64,000 bases of DNA. Source: Lentzea alba (GTDB lineage: Bacteria > Actinomycetota > Actinomycetes > Mycobacteriales > Pseudonocardiaceae). The notes beneath the pieces are model-generated. The model saw only the letters and a program-made list of their open reading frames with translations, did no database searches and was not told the DNA's origin. Below, piece by piece: positions 15,590 through 23,914 of this stretch. The stretch covers positions 186,001 through 250,000 of the forward strand of contig NZ_JAAMPJ010000014.1 in the NCBI RefSeq assembly GCF_011067745.1, given 5' to 3'. Numbering within the stretch: the stretch's first letter is position 1; every line of letters begins with the position of its first letter. Both the position numbers and the translations under genes were made by a program.

Positions 15590-16926
15590 CGCAGGCTCTC
15601 CCTGGCTCCAACGCCGAGCGGTTGTCCGGATGTGTCGCGGAAGAACACCTTGATCGTCGGGTCGGGCACCGGTCCGAAACGGCCGAGGAAGTCCTGGAGC
15701 TGACCCGTCGTCGTGCCGTCCGGTACCTGGACGAACACGTCGCGGGGCCACCTGGGGTCACCCGTCCTTCCCCTGGTGAGGTTGCTGATCGCGTCGCGAA
15801 GCTCGGAGCCCTGGCCGGCGGGGTCGGTGTCGACGACTTCCCGGAACAGCATGGCGACGCCGCTGTCGTTGGACTTGAACATGATGGTCGACAGGTTGGG
15901 ATGGGTCCTCACCACCGGATGGGTACCGGGTGGTCCCTGTCTCAACGCCGCTTCGGCATTCGGATCGCTCAGGCCCACCCAGTCCGGCGGGTGTTTGGCG
16001 CCGGCGTTGACCTCGTCGCGCAGGCGGCGCTGCTGGTCGGGCGTCAGGTTGTCGTAGAAGTTCGAGTGGTCGTTCGAGTAGTAGGACGGCAGCGTGGCGG
16101 CGGCTTGGTCGGGGGCGAGCAGGTGCAGAGCCGACACCGAGGTCGGCGACGCGGCGTCCGGTACCGGATTCGGCATCGGCGGATCCCCCAGAGCGGCCAC
16201 CTGCCACGGTTCCACGGATCGGGTGGTGGCCACCTGTGGTGTCGTCTCGTCCGGCTGGCCGGCGAGCGCGTTGATCAGCGACGTCACGTTGGCGATGCTC
16301 TGCCGCACGTTCTCTTCGAGCGCACTGATGGAACCGGCGGATGAGTCGACCATGGTGGAAGCCTGGGCCATGACGTTGGTGGTGACGCCGCCCTCGACCG
16401 CGGTCGCCAGTGAGGCATAGGAAATCAGCCGTCGCACGAGGTCGGTGAGCTGGTCGCCGGCGCTTTGCCGGGCCCCCGCCAGCACCTCGCCCGTGGTGCC
16501 GGTGGCCGAGGCGAGGCCGGCGGCCAGCACGGCCGTGCCGCGCAGCGCGGAGCCGACCGCGGTCGCGTGTTCTCGGTAGCGGTCCGCGGCGGAACCGTGC
16601 CAGTCCGCGGTGTCCGCGGCCGCCGAGCGCGCGAGGTCGTTCTGGGTCTGCAGAAGGTTGTCGGCCGTGCGTTGCCAGGCGTCGGCGTAGGTCCGGATCG
16701 CGGAGGAGTCGCCGGCCATGCGGTCGACCGTGTCCTGCAGTGGTTGGACCAGCCCGGTGAGCCACCCCAGTCCGGCGGCGGCCAGGTCGTCGACCGGGCG
16801 GATGGTCGCGCCGAGTGTCGCCGTGCTGTGGCCGGTGGTCAGGCCGGCGGCGATCCAGCCCTTGCCGACGATCGCCGCCAAGGCCGAACTCGCCCGATCA
16901 GTGGTCGAAGCCGAATTCCCTGCCAC
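15586..16926 (-). CDS. WxG-type secretion protein with unknown C-terminal domain
   Basis: 446 residues. A helical hairpin with a WHG turn at 109-111 (DTADWHGSAADRYREHA) marks the WXG100-like domain at about 45-230, with further helices up to an Ala/Pro linker near 265. The C-terminal 190 residues (from NDHSNFYDNLTPDQQRRLRDEV) form a separate domain rich in charged and aromatic residues, with no family I recognise. This layout, secretion helix plus linker plus novel tail, is usual for type VII effectors. GTG 16926 starts it. A dedicated immunity gene is not obvious. Confidence 0.65.
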   Translation of the reverse strand: MAGNSASTTDRASSALAAIVGKGWIAAGLTTGHSTATLGATIRPVDDLAAAGLGWLTGLVQPLQDTVDRMAGDSSAIRTYADAWQRTADNLLQTQNDLARSAAADTADWHGSAADRYREHATAVGSALRGTAVLAAGLASATGTTGEVLAGARQSAGDQLTDLVRRLISYASLATAVEGGVTTNVMAQASTMVDSSAGSISALEENVRQSIANVTSLINALAGQPDETTPQVATTRSVEPWQVAALGDPPMPNPVPDAASPTSVSALHLLAPDQAAATLPSYYSNDHSNFYDNLTPDQQRRLRDEVNAGAKHPPDWVGLSDPNAEAALRQGPPGTHPVVRTHPNLSTIMFKSNDSGVAMLFREVVDTDPAGQGSELRDAISNLTRGRTGDPRWPRDVFVQVPDGTTTGQLQDFLGRFGPVPDPTIKVFFRDTSGQPLGVGARESLR

Positions 16927-17139
16927 GAACGGTCACCCCAATCCCCTTACCGCTCCCCGCACCGGCGGCTGCATTTCGGGAACGTGGCGCGAGAGACGCA
17001 GGTTCAAGTCGATCTGTCAGGACTCGAGGTGTCCGGTATCCGCGACTGCTCCAGGGTGAGTGACGCCAGATGGCGCCTTGCTCCACAAGGACGGCTGACG
17101 AGCCCGCAAGCGGACCAATCCGATTGACCAGCGGGATTC

Positions 17140-17368
17140 AGCCGAACTCGTTGAGAGGTTGCGGAGTCGGTGCCAACAGATGATGGCGCAGGCCAGGCTG
17201 AGGAAAGCTTCGTGGATGTCATCGCGGATCTCCCAGCGGATCCGCATGCGGCGGAACCAGTGCAGCAGCGCGAAGGTCTGCTCGACCACCCAGCGATGGA
17301 CGCCCAGTCCGGAGCCGTGCTCGCTACCGCGGCCGCTTGCGTCCCGGACGATCCGCACGACGCCTGCG
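17140..17368 (-). pseudogene. IS5-family transposase remnant (3' part)
   Basis: The reverse strand encodes the C-terminal DDE region of an IS5-type transposase: VHRWVVEQTFALLHWFRRMRIRWEIRDD and then CAIICWHRLRNL. The segment WVVEQTFALL contains the last catalytic Glu. The N-terminal two thirds, including the first two Asp motifs, are absent. Directly upstream the frame runs into the 60-bp palindrome, which has interrupted or replaced the gene. Confidence 0.75.
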
Positions 17369-17428
17369 AGTTGGTTGTAGTTATGAGCCAATGTAATCGA
17401 TTGCAGATCACCCCAACTACCACCAACT
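17369..17428. repeat. 60-bp imperfect palindrome, copy 2
   Basis: Nearly identical to the copy at 4603-4662 and in the same + strand orientation, again preceded by CGCCTGCG and followed by GT. It lies at the break point of the transposase remnant. The central palindrome is degraded by one base compared with copy 1 (GTAATCGATTGC). Confidence 0.75.
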
Positions 17429-17805
17429 GTGCTGGTAGCAGCCGTGAGAGCCGGTTCTTCAAGATCGAACCATGGTCCCAGGCGTGCTGTGGTCGGGTAC
17501 TCACGGCGCGCCGACACGCATGTTCACGGGTCCAGGCAACCTGACAAAGCCCAGTTCAGAAACCCAATCCGCACCCCAGAACGGAGGCGTTGCGGCCGCC
17601 GCGCTGGTGGATGCTCGGGCGTGGCGGACATGAGCTCGGCCCCGCAGGCGATGATCCTGCGAGGCTGGTCGTCGATCAAGTCTGACGCCACTCAAACGGG
17701 CCGGGGCGGGTCGACCAGCCAGATCAGCGCGTCGACGTAGTCGTCCACGCTGCCGGACCAGGCGGTGGTGTCGACCATCCACGGCTCGACGTTGTCGGAG
17801 CTGGG
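17429..17805. other. Decayed intergenic region with gene fragments
   Basis: No intact gene. ACCTGACAAAGC at 17539-17550 is the reverse complement of the box at 4531-4542 and may be a terminal repeat of the lost element. On the reverse strand, 17692-17805 reads as a short C-terminal fragment (VDDYVDALIWLVDPPRPV then stop) whose parent gene is missing. It looks like the edge of a deletion next to the TetR gene. Confidence 0.4.
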
Positions 17806-18396
17806 CTACTGGGCCGGGGCGACGGCGCGTTGAACGCTGTCGCGCAAGAAGGTCCGGCGGCGCTTGTGGACGTCGGCGGGCTCGTCGATCGTGGCCGCGA
17901 AGACGTTGCTGACCGGTGACCACGCCATCGACATCGCGATGACCATAGCCATCACGTCGAACGGGTCACCGGCCCGGACCAGCCCCGCCGCCTGCGCGTC
18001 GGCGATGGCCTGGAGCTTGCCCGCGTCGAGCCGGTCGGTGTCGGCGACGAGGTGGCCGGTGGGGCGGCGTTCGAGGCGGGCCCACGTCGCGAGCCGGATG
18101 AGGTCGGGACGCGCGAGGTACTCGTCGTACAGACGGACCGCCCAGTCCGCCAGGTCGGTGGCGTCGATGGGGACGACGTTGACGATCCGTTCCAGCGAGC
18201 CGAAGAAGATCGCGTCGAACAGGCCGTCCTTGTTGCCGAAGTAAGCGTAGAGCTGGGCTTTGTTGGTGCGCGCCGCGGCTACGACCCGTTCGATGCGGGC
18301 CCCGGCGATGCCGTGTTCGGCGAACTCGCGGGTGGCGACGTCGATGATGCGCTGCCGGGTGGCGGCGCCTCGGGCGGTCAGCTGCTGGTCGGACAC
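17806..18396 (-). CDS. TetR-family regulator
   Basis: 196 residues. The HTH is typical (RQRIIDVATREFAEHGIAGARIERVVAAARTNKAQLYAYFGNKDGLFDAIF). GTG 18396 is preferred; GTG 18405 is also possible. The longest frame begins at 18444, within the operator, and is unlikely. Two AGAC/GTCT-containing palindromes separate it from the divergent alcohol dehydrogenase, its probable target. Confidence 0.9.
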   Translation of the reverse strand: MSDQQLTARGAATRQRIIDVATREFAEHGIAGARIERVVAAARTNKAQLYAYFGNKDGLFDAIFFGSLERIVNVVPIDATDLADWAVRLYDEYLARPDLIRLATWARLERRPTGHLVADTDRLDAGKLQAIADAQAAGLVRAGDPFDVMAMVIAMSMAWSPVSNVFAATIDEPADVHKRRRTFLRDSVQRAVAPAQ

Positions 18397-18411
18397 GAGC
18401 CGCACCCTATC

Positions 18412-18429
18412 AAACAGACCAGTCGGTTT
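18412..18429. promoter_or_regulatory. TetR operator, site 1
   Basis: AAACAGACCAGTCGGTTT reads as AAAC-N-GAC-NN-GTC-N-GTTT, a near-perfect palindrome just upstream of the TetR start. Confidence 0.65.
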
Positions 18430-18456
18430 ACTTTTCGACAGCACCGACCTAGCCTC

Positions 18457-18478
18457 AAATAGACCGAACAGTCTGTTT
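18457..18478. promoter_or_regulatory. TetR operator, site 2
   Basis: AAATAGAC and GTCTGTTT flank a six-base spacer. It shares the AGAC/GTC core with site 1 and ends ten bases before the dehydrogenase ATG, so binding would block that promoter. Confidence 0.55.
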
Positions 18479-18488
18479 GAGGAGAGTC

Positions 18489-19523
18489 ATGCGAACCGCC
18501 ACCGGCTGGCAGGCCGACGGGACCACCACGTTGCGGGAGGCGTCGATCTCCCGGCGCGACCTGCGCCGCGACGACATCGCGGTGCGCGTGGACTTCTGCG
18601 GGGTCTGCCACACCGACCTGCACGCCGTGCGCGGACACAACGGCGAGGACGTCCTGGTGCCAGGTCATGAGTTCACCGGCGTGGTGACCGAGACCGGTGC
18701 GGACGTGACGGCGTTCCGGGTCGGTGATCCCGTCGCCGTCGGCAACATCGTCGACTCCTGCGGCGTGTGCTCGCTGTGCGCGGCGGGCCAGGAGAACTTC
18801 TGCCGTGAGTTCCCCACGCTCACCTACGCCGGTACCGATCGCCACGACGGGACGACGACGTTGGGCGCGTTCTCGCGTGAGTACGTCGTTCGCGAGAAGT
18901 TCGCCCATCCCCTGCCGCCTGGGCTGGATCCGGCGGCCGCGGCGCCGTTGATGTGTGCCGGGATCACTGTCTGGGAACCGTTGCGTGCCCTCGGAGTGGG
19001 TCCGGGAACGCGCGTCGCGGTGGCCGGTCTGGGCGGGCTGGGCCATCTCGCGGTCAAGTTCGCCGCGGCCCTGGGCGCCGAGGTGTCGGTCGTGAGCCGG
19101 TCGGCGGACCGCACGGCCGACGCGGTGCGGCTCGGTGCGCGGGACGTCGTCGTCTCCACCGATCCGGACAGCACCGCCGCGGCCCGCGACCGGTTCGACG
19201 TCCTGATCGACACCATTCCGGTGCCCCACGACCTCGGGCCCTATCTCAGCCTGGTGGCGATGGACGGAACCCTGAGCCAGGTCGGCTATCTCGGATCCCT
19301 GACGGTGGAGACGATGGACCTGCTCCTCGGGCGCAAGAAGCTGACTTCCGGAGGCAGCGGAGGGCTGCTCGCCACCGCCGCCATGTTGGAGTTCTGCGCC
19401 TCCCGCGGCATCACCGCGGACGTCGAGGTCCTGCCGTCGGCCCGCGTGACCGAGGCACTCGACCGGCTTGAGCGCGGCGACGTCCGATACCGGTTCGTCC
19501 TCGATCTGTCCGACCTCGACTGA
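18489..19523 (+). CDS. Zinc-dependent alcohol dehydrogenase (CAD/YahK type)
   Basis: 344 residues, medium-chain dehydrogenase. The catalytic zinc site is FCGVCHTD (C37) and GHEFTG (H60). The structural zinc site is SCGVCSLCAAGQENFC, four cysteines. The Rossmann motif is VAGLGGLGHLA. The closest pattern is the cinnamyl-alcohol-dehydrogenase/YahK group that reduces aldehydes with NADPH. ATG 18489 follows GAGGAGAG. Divergent from, and probably repressed by, the TetR gene. Confidence 0.92.
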   Translation: MRTATGWQADGTTTLREASISRRDLRRDDIAVRVDFCGVCHTDLHAVRGHNGEDVLVPGHEFTGVVTETGADVTAFRVGDPVAVGNIVDSCGVCSLCAAGQENFCREFPTLTYAGTDRHDGTTTLGAFSREYVVREKFAHPLPPGLDPAAAAPLMCAGITVWEPLRALGVGPGTRVAVAGLGGLGHLAVKFAAALGAEVSVVSRSADRTADAVRLGARDVVVSTDPDSTAAARDRFDVLIDTIPVPHDLGPYLSLVAMDGTLSQVGYLGSLTVETMDLLLGRKKLTSGGSGGLLATAAMLEFCASRGITADVEVLPSARVTEALDRLERGDVRYRFVLDLSDLD

Positions 19524-19675
19524 TTCGGAGGGTCGCGAAAATTCCCTGTTGAGACTGTGTGCGGTGGTTTCCGCGATTGTTGGATTCCTCCCGCAGATGC
19601 AGGAAAGAAGGTTTGCCCGGACGGACGGCCGTCCAGACTGCCAAGATCGATTTCCGAACACCGAGGTGTGACGCG

Positions 19676-20226
19676 ATGACCGCAGTTCGGCTCGCCGATC
19701 TGACCAGTCTGGTGAGAGCGCCGGCCGCGCTCAGCGTGCCGGGCGACGTGCTCCTCGGGGTGGTGGCGGCGGGTGCCCCCGTTCGTCTGCGAACCCTGAG
19801 CGGCAGCTGTCGGTGCTGCGGGCCGACCCCCAGCGGTGGCCGGCGGTCGTCGAGGAACTGCTCCGCCACCTGTCCGTGGTCCACTCCGGAGTGCGCCGGG
19901 TCGCGACCGAGGACGTCGAGGTCGCCGGCACGCGCATCCGTGCCGGGGATGGCGTGGTCGTGGCCCGGCAGGCGGCGAACCGCGACCCGGACGCCTTCGC
20001 CGACCCCGACCGGTTCGAGATCGACAGGAACGCGCGGCAGCACCTGGCCTTCGGCCACGGGGTGCACCAGTGCGTCGGGCAGGCGCTGGCTCGCCTGGAG
20101 CTCCAGATCGGTCTGCCGGCCCTGTTCGACCGGCTTCCGTCGCTGCGCCTGGCCGACTCGCCGGACGAGCACGCCCTGCGGCAAAGCGCCGTGCACGGCC
20201 TCGGCTCGTTGCCGGTGGCGTGGTGA
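19676..20226 (+). pseudogene. Chimeric remnant: UbiA/EboC-like start joined to cytochrome P450 end
   Basis: From ATG 19676 about 40 codons read MTAVRLADLTSLVRAPAALS...VPGDVLLG and then AGAPVRLRTL, like the N terminus of EboC-type UbiA prenyltransferases. The frame is then lost. A second frame from about 19790 to the stop at 20226 encodes the C-terminal third of a P450: EELLRHLSVVHSGVRRVA, the heme loop FGHGVHQCVGQALARLELQ with the Cys ligand, and the end. The first 250 or so P450 residues are missing. This looks like a deletion that fused two genes out of frame. The P450 part is certain; the EboC part is less so. Confidence 0.7.
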
Positions 20227-20248
20227 TGTTTGCTCAGCTGTGCTAATT

Positions 20249-20266
20249 TTTGCTCATGCGAGCAAA
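20249..20266. promoter_or_regulatory. TetR operator overlapping the start codon
   Basis: TTTGCTC and GAGCAAA are perfect 7-base arms around ATGC, which contains the TetR ATG at 20256. Another TTTGCTC half-site lies 20 bases upstream (20229-20235). A TAATTT box at 20244-20249 sits six bases before the ATG, as a -10 for a leaderless mRNA would. Confidence 0.7.
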
Positions 20267-20822
20267 GTCGGTCACGGAGCAGGCTCGGCGGGCACAGATC
20301 GTGTCGGCCGCCATCGCCACGATCGCGGAACTGGACTACGCGGAGACGTCGTTCAAGGCGATCGCGGCGCGGGCGGGGCTGAGCAGCACCGGGCTGATCT
20401 CGTACCACTTCAGGAACAAGCAGGAACTCGTCGACGTGGTGTTCGCGGACGTCCTGGCGCGCTTCCAGGGGTTCGTCCAGGCCCGCATGGGGCAAGGCTC
20501 GGCGCGCGCTGAGCTGGAGGCGTTCCTGCGGGCGAACATCGCGTTCCTCCGCGAGCACCGCGCGGACATGGTGGCGTTCCTGCGGATCAGGGCACACGCG
20601 GCGGTGACCGACGGGGGCATCGCCGACTCCGATCACGTGGCACTCGCCGCGCTGCTGCGCGAGGGGCAGCAGGCCGGCGAGTTCCGCGCGTTCGACCCGG
20701 ACGTGATGGCGGTGTTCGTCCTCGCGATGCGCAACGGCGTCGTGCTGCGGTCCGGGGCACTCGATCTCGACGTCTGTGAACGGGAGTTGGTCGCGGCCGT
20801 CGAGCTGGCGACAGGGGGTTAG
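20256..20822 (+). CDS. TetR-family regulator
   Basis: 188 residues. The HTH is RRAQIVSAAIATIAELDYAETSFKAIAARAGLSSTGLISYHFRNKQELVDVVF. ATG 20256 lies inside the operator palindrome and directly after a likely -10 box, so the gene is probably autorepressed and leaderless. Its TAG overlaps the GTG of the carboxylesterase gene, so the pair forms an operon and the esterase is a probable target. Confidence 0.9.
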   Translation: MRAKSVTEQARRAQIVSAAIATIAELDYAETSFKAIAARAGLSSTGLISYHFRNKQELVDVVFADVLARFQGFVQARMGQGSARAELEAFLRANIAFLREHRADMVAFLRIRAHAAVTDGGIADSDHVALAALLREGQQAGEFRAFDPDVMAVFVLAMRNGVVLRSGALDLDVCERELVAAVELATGG

Positions 20823-22312
20823 TGGTGCGTCGGGGGATGTTGTTGGCCGCATTGCTGCTGATGAGCGCGTGCGGGAAGGGGGAAGCGGTGCTGTCGAACG
20901 TGGTCACGACCGACACCGGGCAGGTTCGGGGTGAGGTGCGGATCGGTTCGCACGCGGTGTTCCGGGGGATTCCGTACGCCCGCGCGGCGCGGTGGGAGCC
21001 GCCGGTGCGAGCGGCCTCGTGGAGCGGGGTCCGGGACGCGCTGCGGCCGGGGAGTCCGTGCCCGCAGGTCGGATCGAGCTACGCGGCGGCGGAGAAGAGC
21101 ACGGACGAGGACTGCCTGTTCGCGAACGTCACCACGCCATCTGTCGTGGGGCGCAAGCCGGTGCTGGTGTGGGTGCACGGGGACGGCGCGGTCGGGGCCG
21201 GGCACTACTTCGACGCGGAACGTCTTGCGCGGCAAGGGGATGTCGTCGTGGTGACGTTCAACTACCGGCTGGGGGTGTTCGGCGGGTTCGGCTTGCCCGG
21301 CCTCGCGCACTCCGGCGAGTTCGGGTTGCTCGACCAGCGGGCGGCGCTGGAGTGGGTGCAGCGCAACATCGCCGCGTTCGGTGGGGACCCGGGCAACGTG
21401 ACGCTGTTCGGCGTGTCCTTCGGGGCGACGGCTGTCTCGGCGCACCTCATCGGGCAGAAACCGTTGTTCCACAAGGCGATCATGCACAGCTCGTTCACGA
21501 TGGTGGACGTGCCGCGCGGCGCCTGGTACCCGGATCTGGAGGCGTTGCCGTCGCTCGCGTGGCGGCCGGTGGCGGAGATCCAGGAGATCGGCGCGTCGAT
21601 CATGCGCGAGCTGGGATGCGCGGACGTCTCGTGCCTGCGGCAGCTGCCGGTCGAGAAGCTGCTGGAATACCCGCAGGTCATGAACATCTTCCAGCCGGTC
21701 GGGTACGGCGGTTCGCTGCTGCCTCGGCTGCCCGGGGAGTCGCTGGCGGCCGGCGAGTTCTCCAGCGTGCCGATTCTGGTTGGCGCCACTCGGGATGAGC
21801 ACAACAGCTTCGTGGGGATGTTCCGGCCGGGGCCGTTGTCGGCGGCGGACTACTCGCGGTTGGTGCGTGAGGCGTTTCCAGAGCGTGCCGCCGAGATCGA
21901 GCGTGCGTACCCGATCAGCGCGTACGCGTCGCCGAAGCAGGCGTGGGCCGCGGTGCTGACGGACCGTGTGTGGGCGCGGGCGACGTTCCGGCAGAACACG
22001 CTGTACGCCGCGAAGGCACCTGTGTACGCGTTCGAGTTCGCTGACCGTGGGGCGTCCACGGATCCGTCGTTCCCGCCGGAGTTGCACGGCGCGAACCACT
22101 CGTCCGACATCGACTACCTGTTCCCGGACGTCGGCTTCACCAAGGACCGCGGGCTGTCCGACCACATGATCAAGTCGTGGACGGACTTCGCGCGGAGTGG
22201 TTCGCCGGGGTGGCCTTCGTTCTCGGAGGGGCAGTACGTGCAGTCTCTGGCGCCGGGCGCGATCGGGCGCGTGGACTACGCGGCCGAGCACAAGCTGGCG
22301 TTCTGGGATTAG
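20822..22312 (+). CDS. Carboxylesterase type B lipoprotein
   Basis: About 496 residues. The N terminus has a hydrophobic segment and lipobox (LLLMSAC), so the mature enzyme should be anchored outside the membrane. Family motifs include GIPYARA, EDCLFANV, VWVHGDG (oxyanion), FNYRLGVFG, GGDPGNVTLFGVSFGA (nucleophile Ser in GVSFG) and HGANHSSDIDYLF (catalytic His). GTG 20822 overlaps the TetR stop. GTG 20825, with AGGGGG six bases upstream, is an equally good start. Substrates of the family are carboxylic esters. Confidence 0.9.
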   Translation: MVRRGMLLAALLLMSACGKGEAVLSNVVTTDTGQVRGEVRIGSHAVFRGIPYARAARWEPPVRAASWSGVRDALRPGSPCPQVGSSYAAAEKSTDEDCLFANVTTPSVVGRKPVLVWVHGDGAVGAGHYFDAERLARQGDVVVVTFNYRLGVFGGFGLPGLAHSGEFGLLDQRAALEWVQRNIAAFGGDPGNVTLFGVSFGATAVSAHLIGQKPLFHKAIMHSSFTMVDVPRGAWYPDLEALPSLAWRPVAEIQEIGASIMRELGCADVSCLRQLPVEKLLEYPQVMNIFQPVGYGGSLLPRLPGESLAAGEFSSVPILVGATRDEHNSFVGMFRPGPLSAADYSRLVREAFPERAAEIERAYPISAYASPKQAWAAVLTDRVWARATFRQNTLYAAKAPVYAFEFADRGASTDPSFPPELHGANHSSDIDYLFPDVGFTKDRGLSDHMIKSWTDFARSGSPGWPSFSEGQYVQSLAPGAIGRVDYAAEHKLAFWD

Positions 22313-22357
22313 CCCCATCTCGCCCGGCGCAGACGGCGGGTCGCTACCCTGGATCAC

Positions 22358-22732
22358 GTGCCCGGCACCCGCAGCTCGCGAACCCGCGCGTATCTCGCGC
22401 GGGTTTTCGCTGTGCTCGCGCTGGTGGCCGGGGTCGCGATGATGCAGGGCACGCCGTGTGAGACGGAGTTCGCCTGGACCGCGCAATGCCCGACGTCGAG
22501 CACGTCCGCGATCGCCTACGTGGCTGATCAAGTGGACGACGGTTCGGCGTTGCTCGACGGCATCCTCGTCGCCGGGTGCTGTCTCGTGGTGGCGCTCGCG
22601 GTGCTGATCGGTTTCGCCGTGCTGCGGCGGTCCGGGTCCGTGCCGGCGCGCCTGGTGCCCTCGCCCGTCTGGTCTCGTCCTTCACGCCGGCTGGAAGTGC
22701 GGCTGACGCAGCTCTGCGTGCTGCGCGCCTAG
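22358..22732 (+). CDS. Small membrane protein
   Basis: 124 residues with two hydrophobic segments (about 14-28, VFAVLALVAGVAMM, and 66-88, LVAGCCLVVALAVLIGFAVL) and a cysteine-containing stretch between them (TPCETEFAWTAQC). The C terminus is basic and probably cytoplasmic. No family recognised. It lies just before the DsbA/VKOR pair. Two Cys between the helices make it a plausible substrate or partner of that pair, which is an inference only. A hairpin lies within its first codons. Confidence 0.6.
   Translation: MPGTRSSRTRAYLARVFAVLALVAGVAMMQGTPCETEFAWTAQCPTSSTSAIAYVADQVDDGSALLDGILVAGCCLVVALAVLIGFAVLRRSGSVPARLVPSPVWSRPSRRLEVRLTQLCVLRA
22381..22405 (+). terminator. Terminator-like hairpin inside the start of the membrane protein gene
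   Basis: AACCCGCGCG, loop TATCT, CGCGCGGGTT, then TT. It is a perfect 10-base stem with a five-base loop and a short T run. It follows the carboxylesterase gene by about 70 bases and covers codons 9 to 16 of the membrane protein. It may end esterase transcripts or attenuate the next gene. Confidence 0.5.
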
Positions 22733-22781
22733 ACCGAACCCGTTCTTCGGTCCTGTTCCTCAGCCTTCGTGGAGTTCTGTC

Positions 22782-23381
22782 ATGTCGAAAAACGCTCGTC
22801 TGTCCCTGATCATCGTCGCCGTCGTGGCGGTGGTGGTCGCCGGTTTCCTCTTCTTCAGCCGCGACAACAACACCACCGCGGCACCGCAATCGGCCGACGG
22901 CAAGGTGACCGTCGTCGAGTACCTCGACCTCGAGTGCCCGTCCTGCCGCGCCGCCTACCCCGGCGTCGAGAGGCTCAAGACCGAGTACGGCGAGCGCGTG
23001 ACGTTCGACGTGCGGCACTTCCCGATTCCCAGCCACCGCAACGCCGAGCTGGCCGCCGTCGCGGTCGAGGCGGCGGGCGCGCAGGGCAAGCGGGACGAGA
23101 TGTTCCGGGTGCTGTTCGACGCGCAGCAGGAGTGGGGCGGGCAGCAGACGTCCCAGCGCGCCGCGATCACCGCGTTCGCCGGGCAGCTCGGGCTCGACGG
23201 TGCCGCGTTCGAGAAGGCGCTGGACGACCCGGCGCTGCGGGAGCGGGTGCTCGCCCAGCGGTCCGAGGGCAGCAAGGCCGGCGTGACGGGCACGCCGACG
23301 TTCTTCATCAACGGCACCAAGTTCACCGGCGCACCCTCGTACGACGCGCTGAAGGCGGCGATCGAGAAGGCGCTCTCGTGA
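22782..23381 (+). CDS. DsbA-like thioredoxin-fold oxidoreductase, membrane anchored
   Basis: 199 residues. An N-terminal membrane anchor (about 8-26) is followed by a DsbA-type domain with CPSC (C52, C55) and the cis-Pro loop GTPT before FFINGTKF. It would introduce disulfides into exported proteins. It overlaps the VKOR gene by four bases (GTGA), and VKOR is the known re-oxidising partner of DsbA in actinobacteria. Confidence 0.92.
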   Translation: MSKNARLSLIIVAVVAVVVAGFLFFSRDNNTTAAPQSADGKVTVVEYLDLECPSCRAAYPGVERLKTEYGERVTFDVRHFPIPSHRNAELAAVAVEAAGAQGKRDEMFRVLFDAQQEWGGQQTSQRAAITAFAGQLGLDGAAFEKALDDPALRERVLAQRSEGSKAGVTGTPTFFINGTKFTGAPSYDALKAAIEKALS

Positions 23382-23914
23382 ACCGGATCGTCGCGTGGGT
23401 GCTCGCCGTCGGCGGGTTCGTCGGCCTGGTCGCCTCATTCGTGCTGACGATCGAGAAGATCGCGCTGCTCAAGGACCCGTTCTACGTGCCGACGTGCAGC
23501 ATCAACCCGGTGCTGAGCTGCGGCTCGATCATGAAGACGGCCCAGGCGGAGGTGTTCGGGTTCCCGAACCCGTTGCTCGGCATCGCGGGCTTCGCGGTGG
23601 TGACGACGCTGGGCGTGCTGTTGCTGGCCGGGGTGTCGTTGCCGCAGTGGGTGTGGATCGGGCTGCAGGTCGGCGTGACGTTCGGCGTGCTGTTCGTGCA
23701 CTGGCTGATCGTCCAGTCGCTGTACGAGATCGGGGCGCTGTGCCCGTACTGCATGGTCGTGTGGGCGGTGACGATCCCGATCTTCTGGTACACGACGCTG
23801 CGCAACATCCGGCCGACGTTCCAGTACCACAGCGTCGTGCTGATCCTGTGGTACCTGGTGATCGTGGCCGGAGTGCTGCAGGCGTTCTGGTTCTACTGGT
23901 CGTCGCTCGTCTGA
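23378..23914 (+). CDS. Vitamin K epoxide reductase (VKOR) family protein
   Basis: 178 residues, four to five membrane helices. The redox cysteines are placed as in VKOR: loop pair PTCSINPVLSC (C40, C48) and active-site CPYC (C122, C125). It oxidises DsbA using quinone as acceptor, replacing DsbB in actinobacteria. GTG 23378 overlaps the DsbA stop. The last 22 bases overlap the convergent tautomerase gene. Confidence 0.93.
   Translation: MNRIVAWVLAVGGFVGLVASFVLTIEKIALLKDPFYVPTCSINPVLSCGSIMKTAQAEVFGFPNPLLGIAGFAVVTTLGVLLLAGVSLPQWVWIGLQVGVTFGVLFVHWLIVQSLYEIGALCPYCMVVWAVTIPIFWYTTLRNIRPTFQYHSVVLILWYLVIVAGVLQAFWFYWSSLV

Noticed and set aside
14636-16926. Complete type VII secretion locus
   Set aside because: No EccC ATPase, EccB/D/E or mycosin gene is present, so only substrates can be claimed.
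19813-20226. Functional short cytochrome P450
   Set aside because: The I-helix, ExxR helix context and all upstream structure are missing; 137 residues cannot form a P450.
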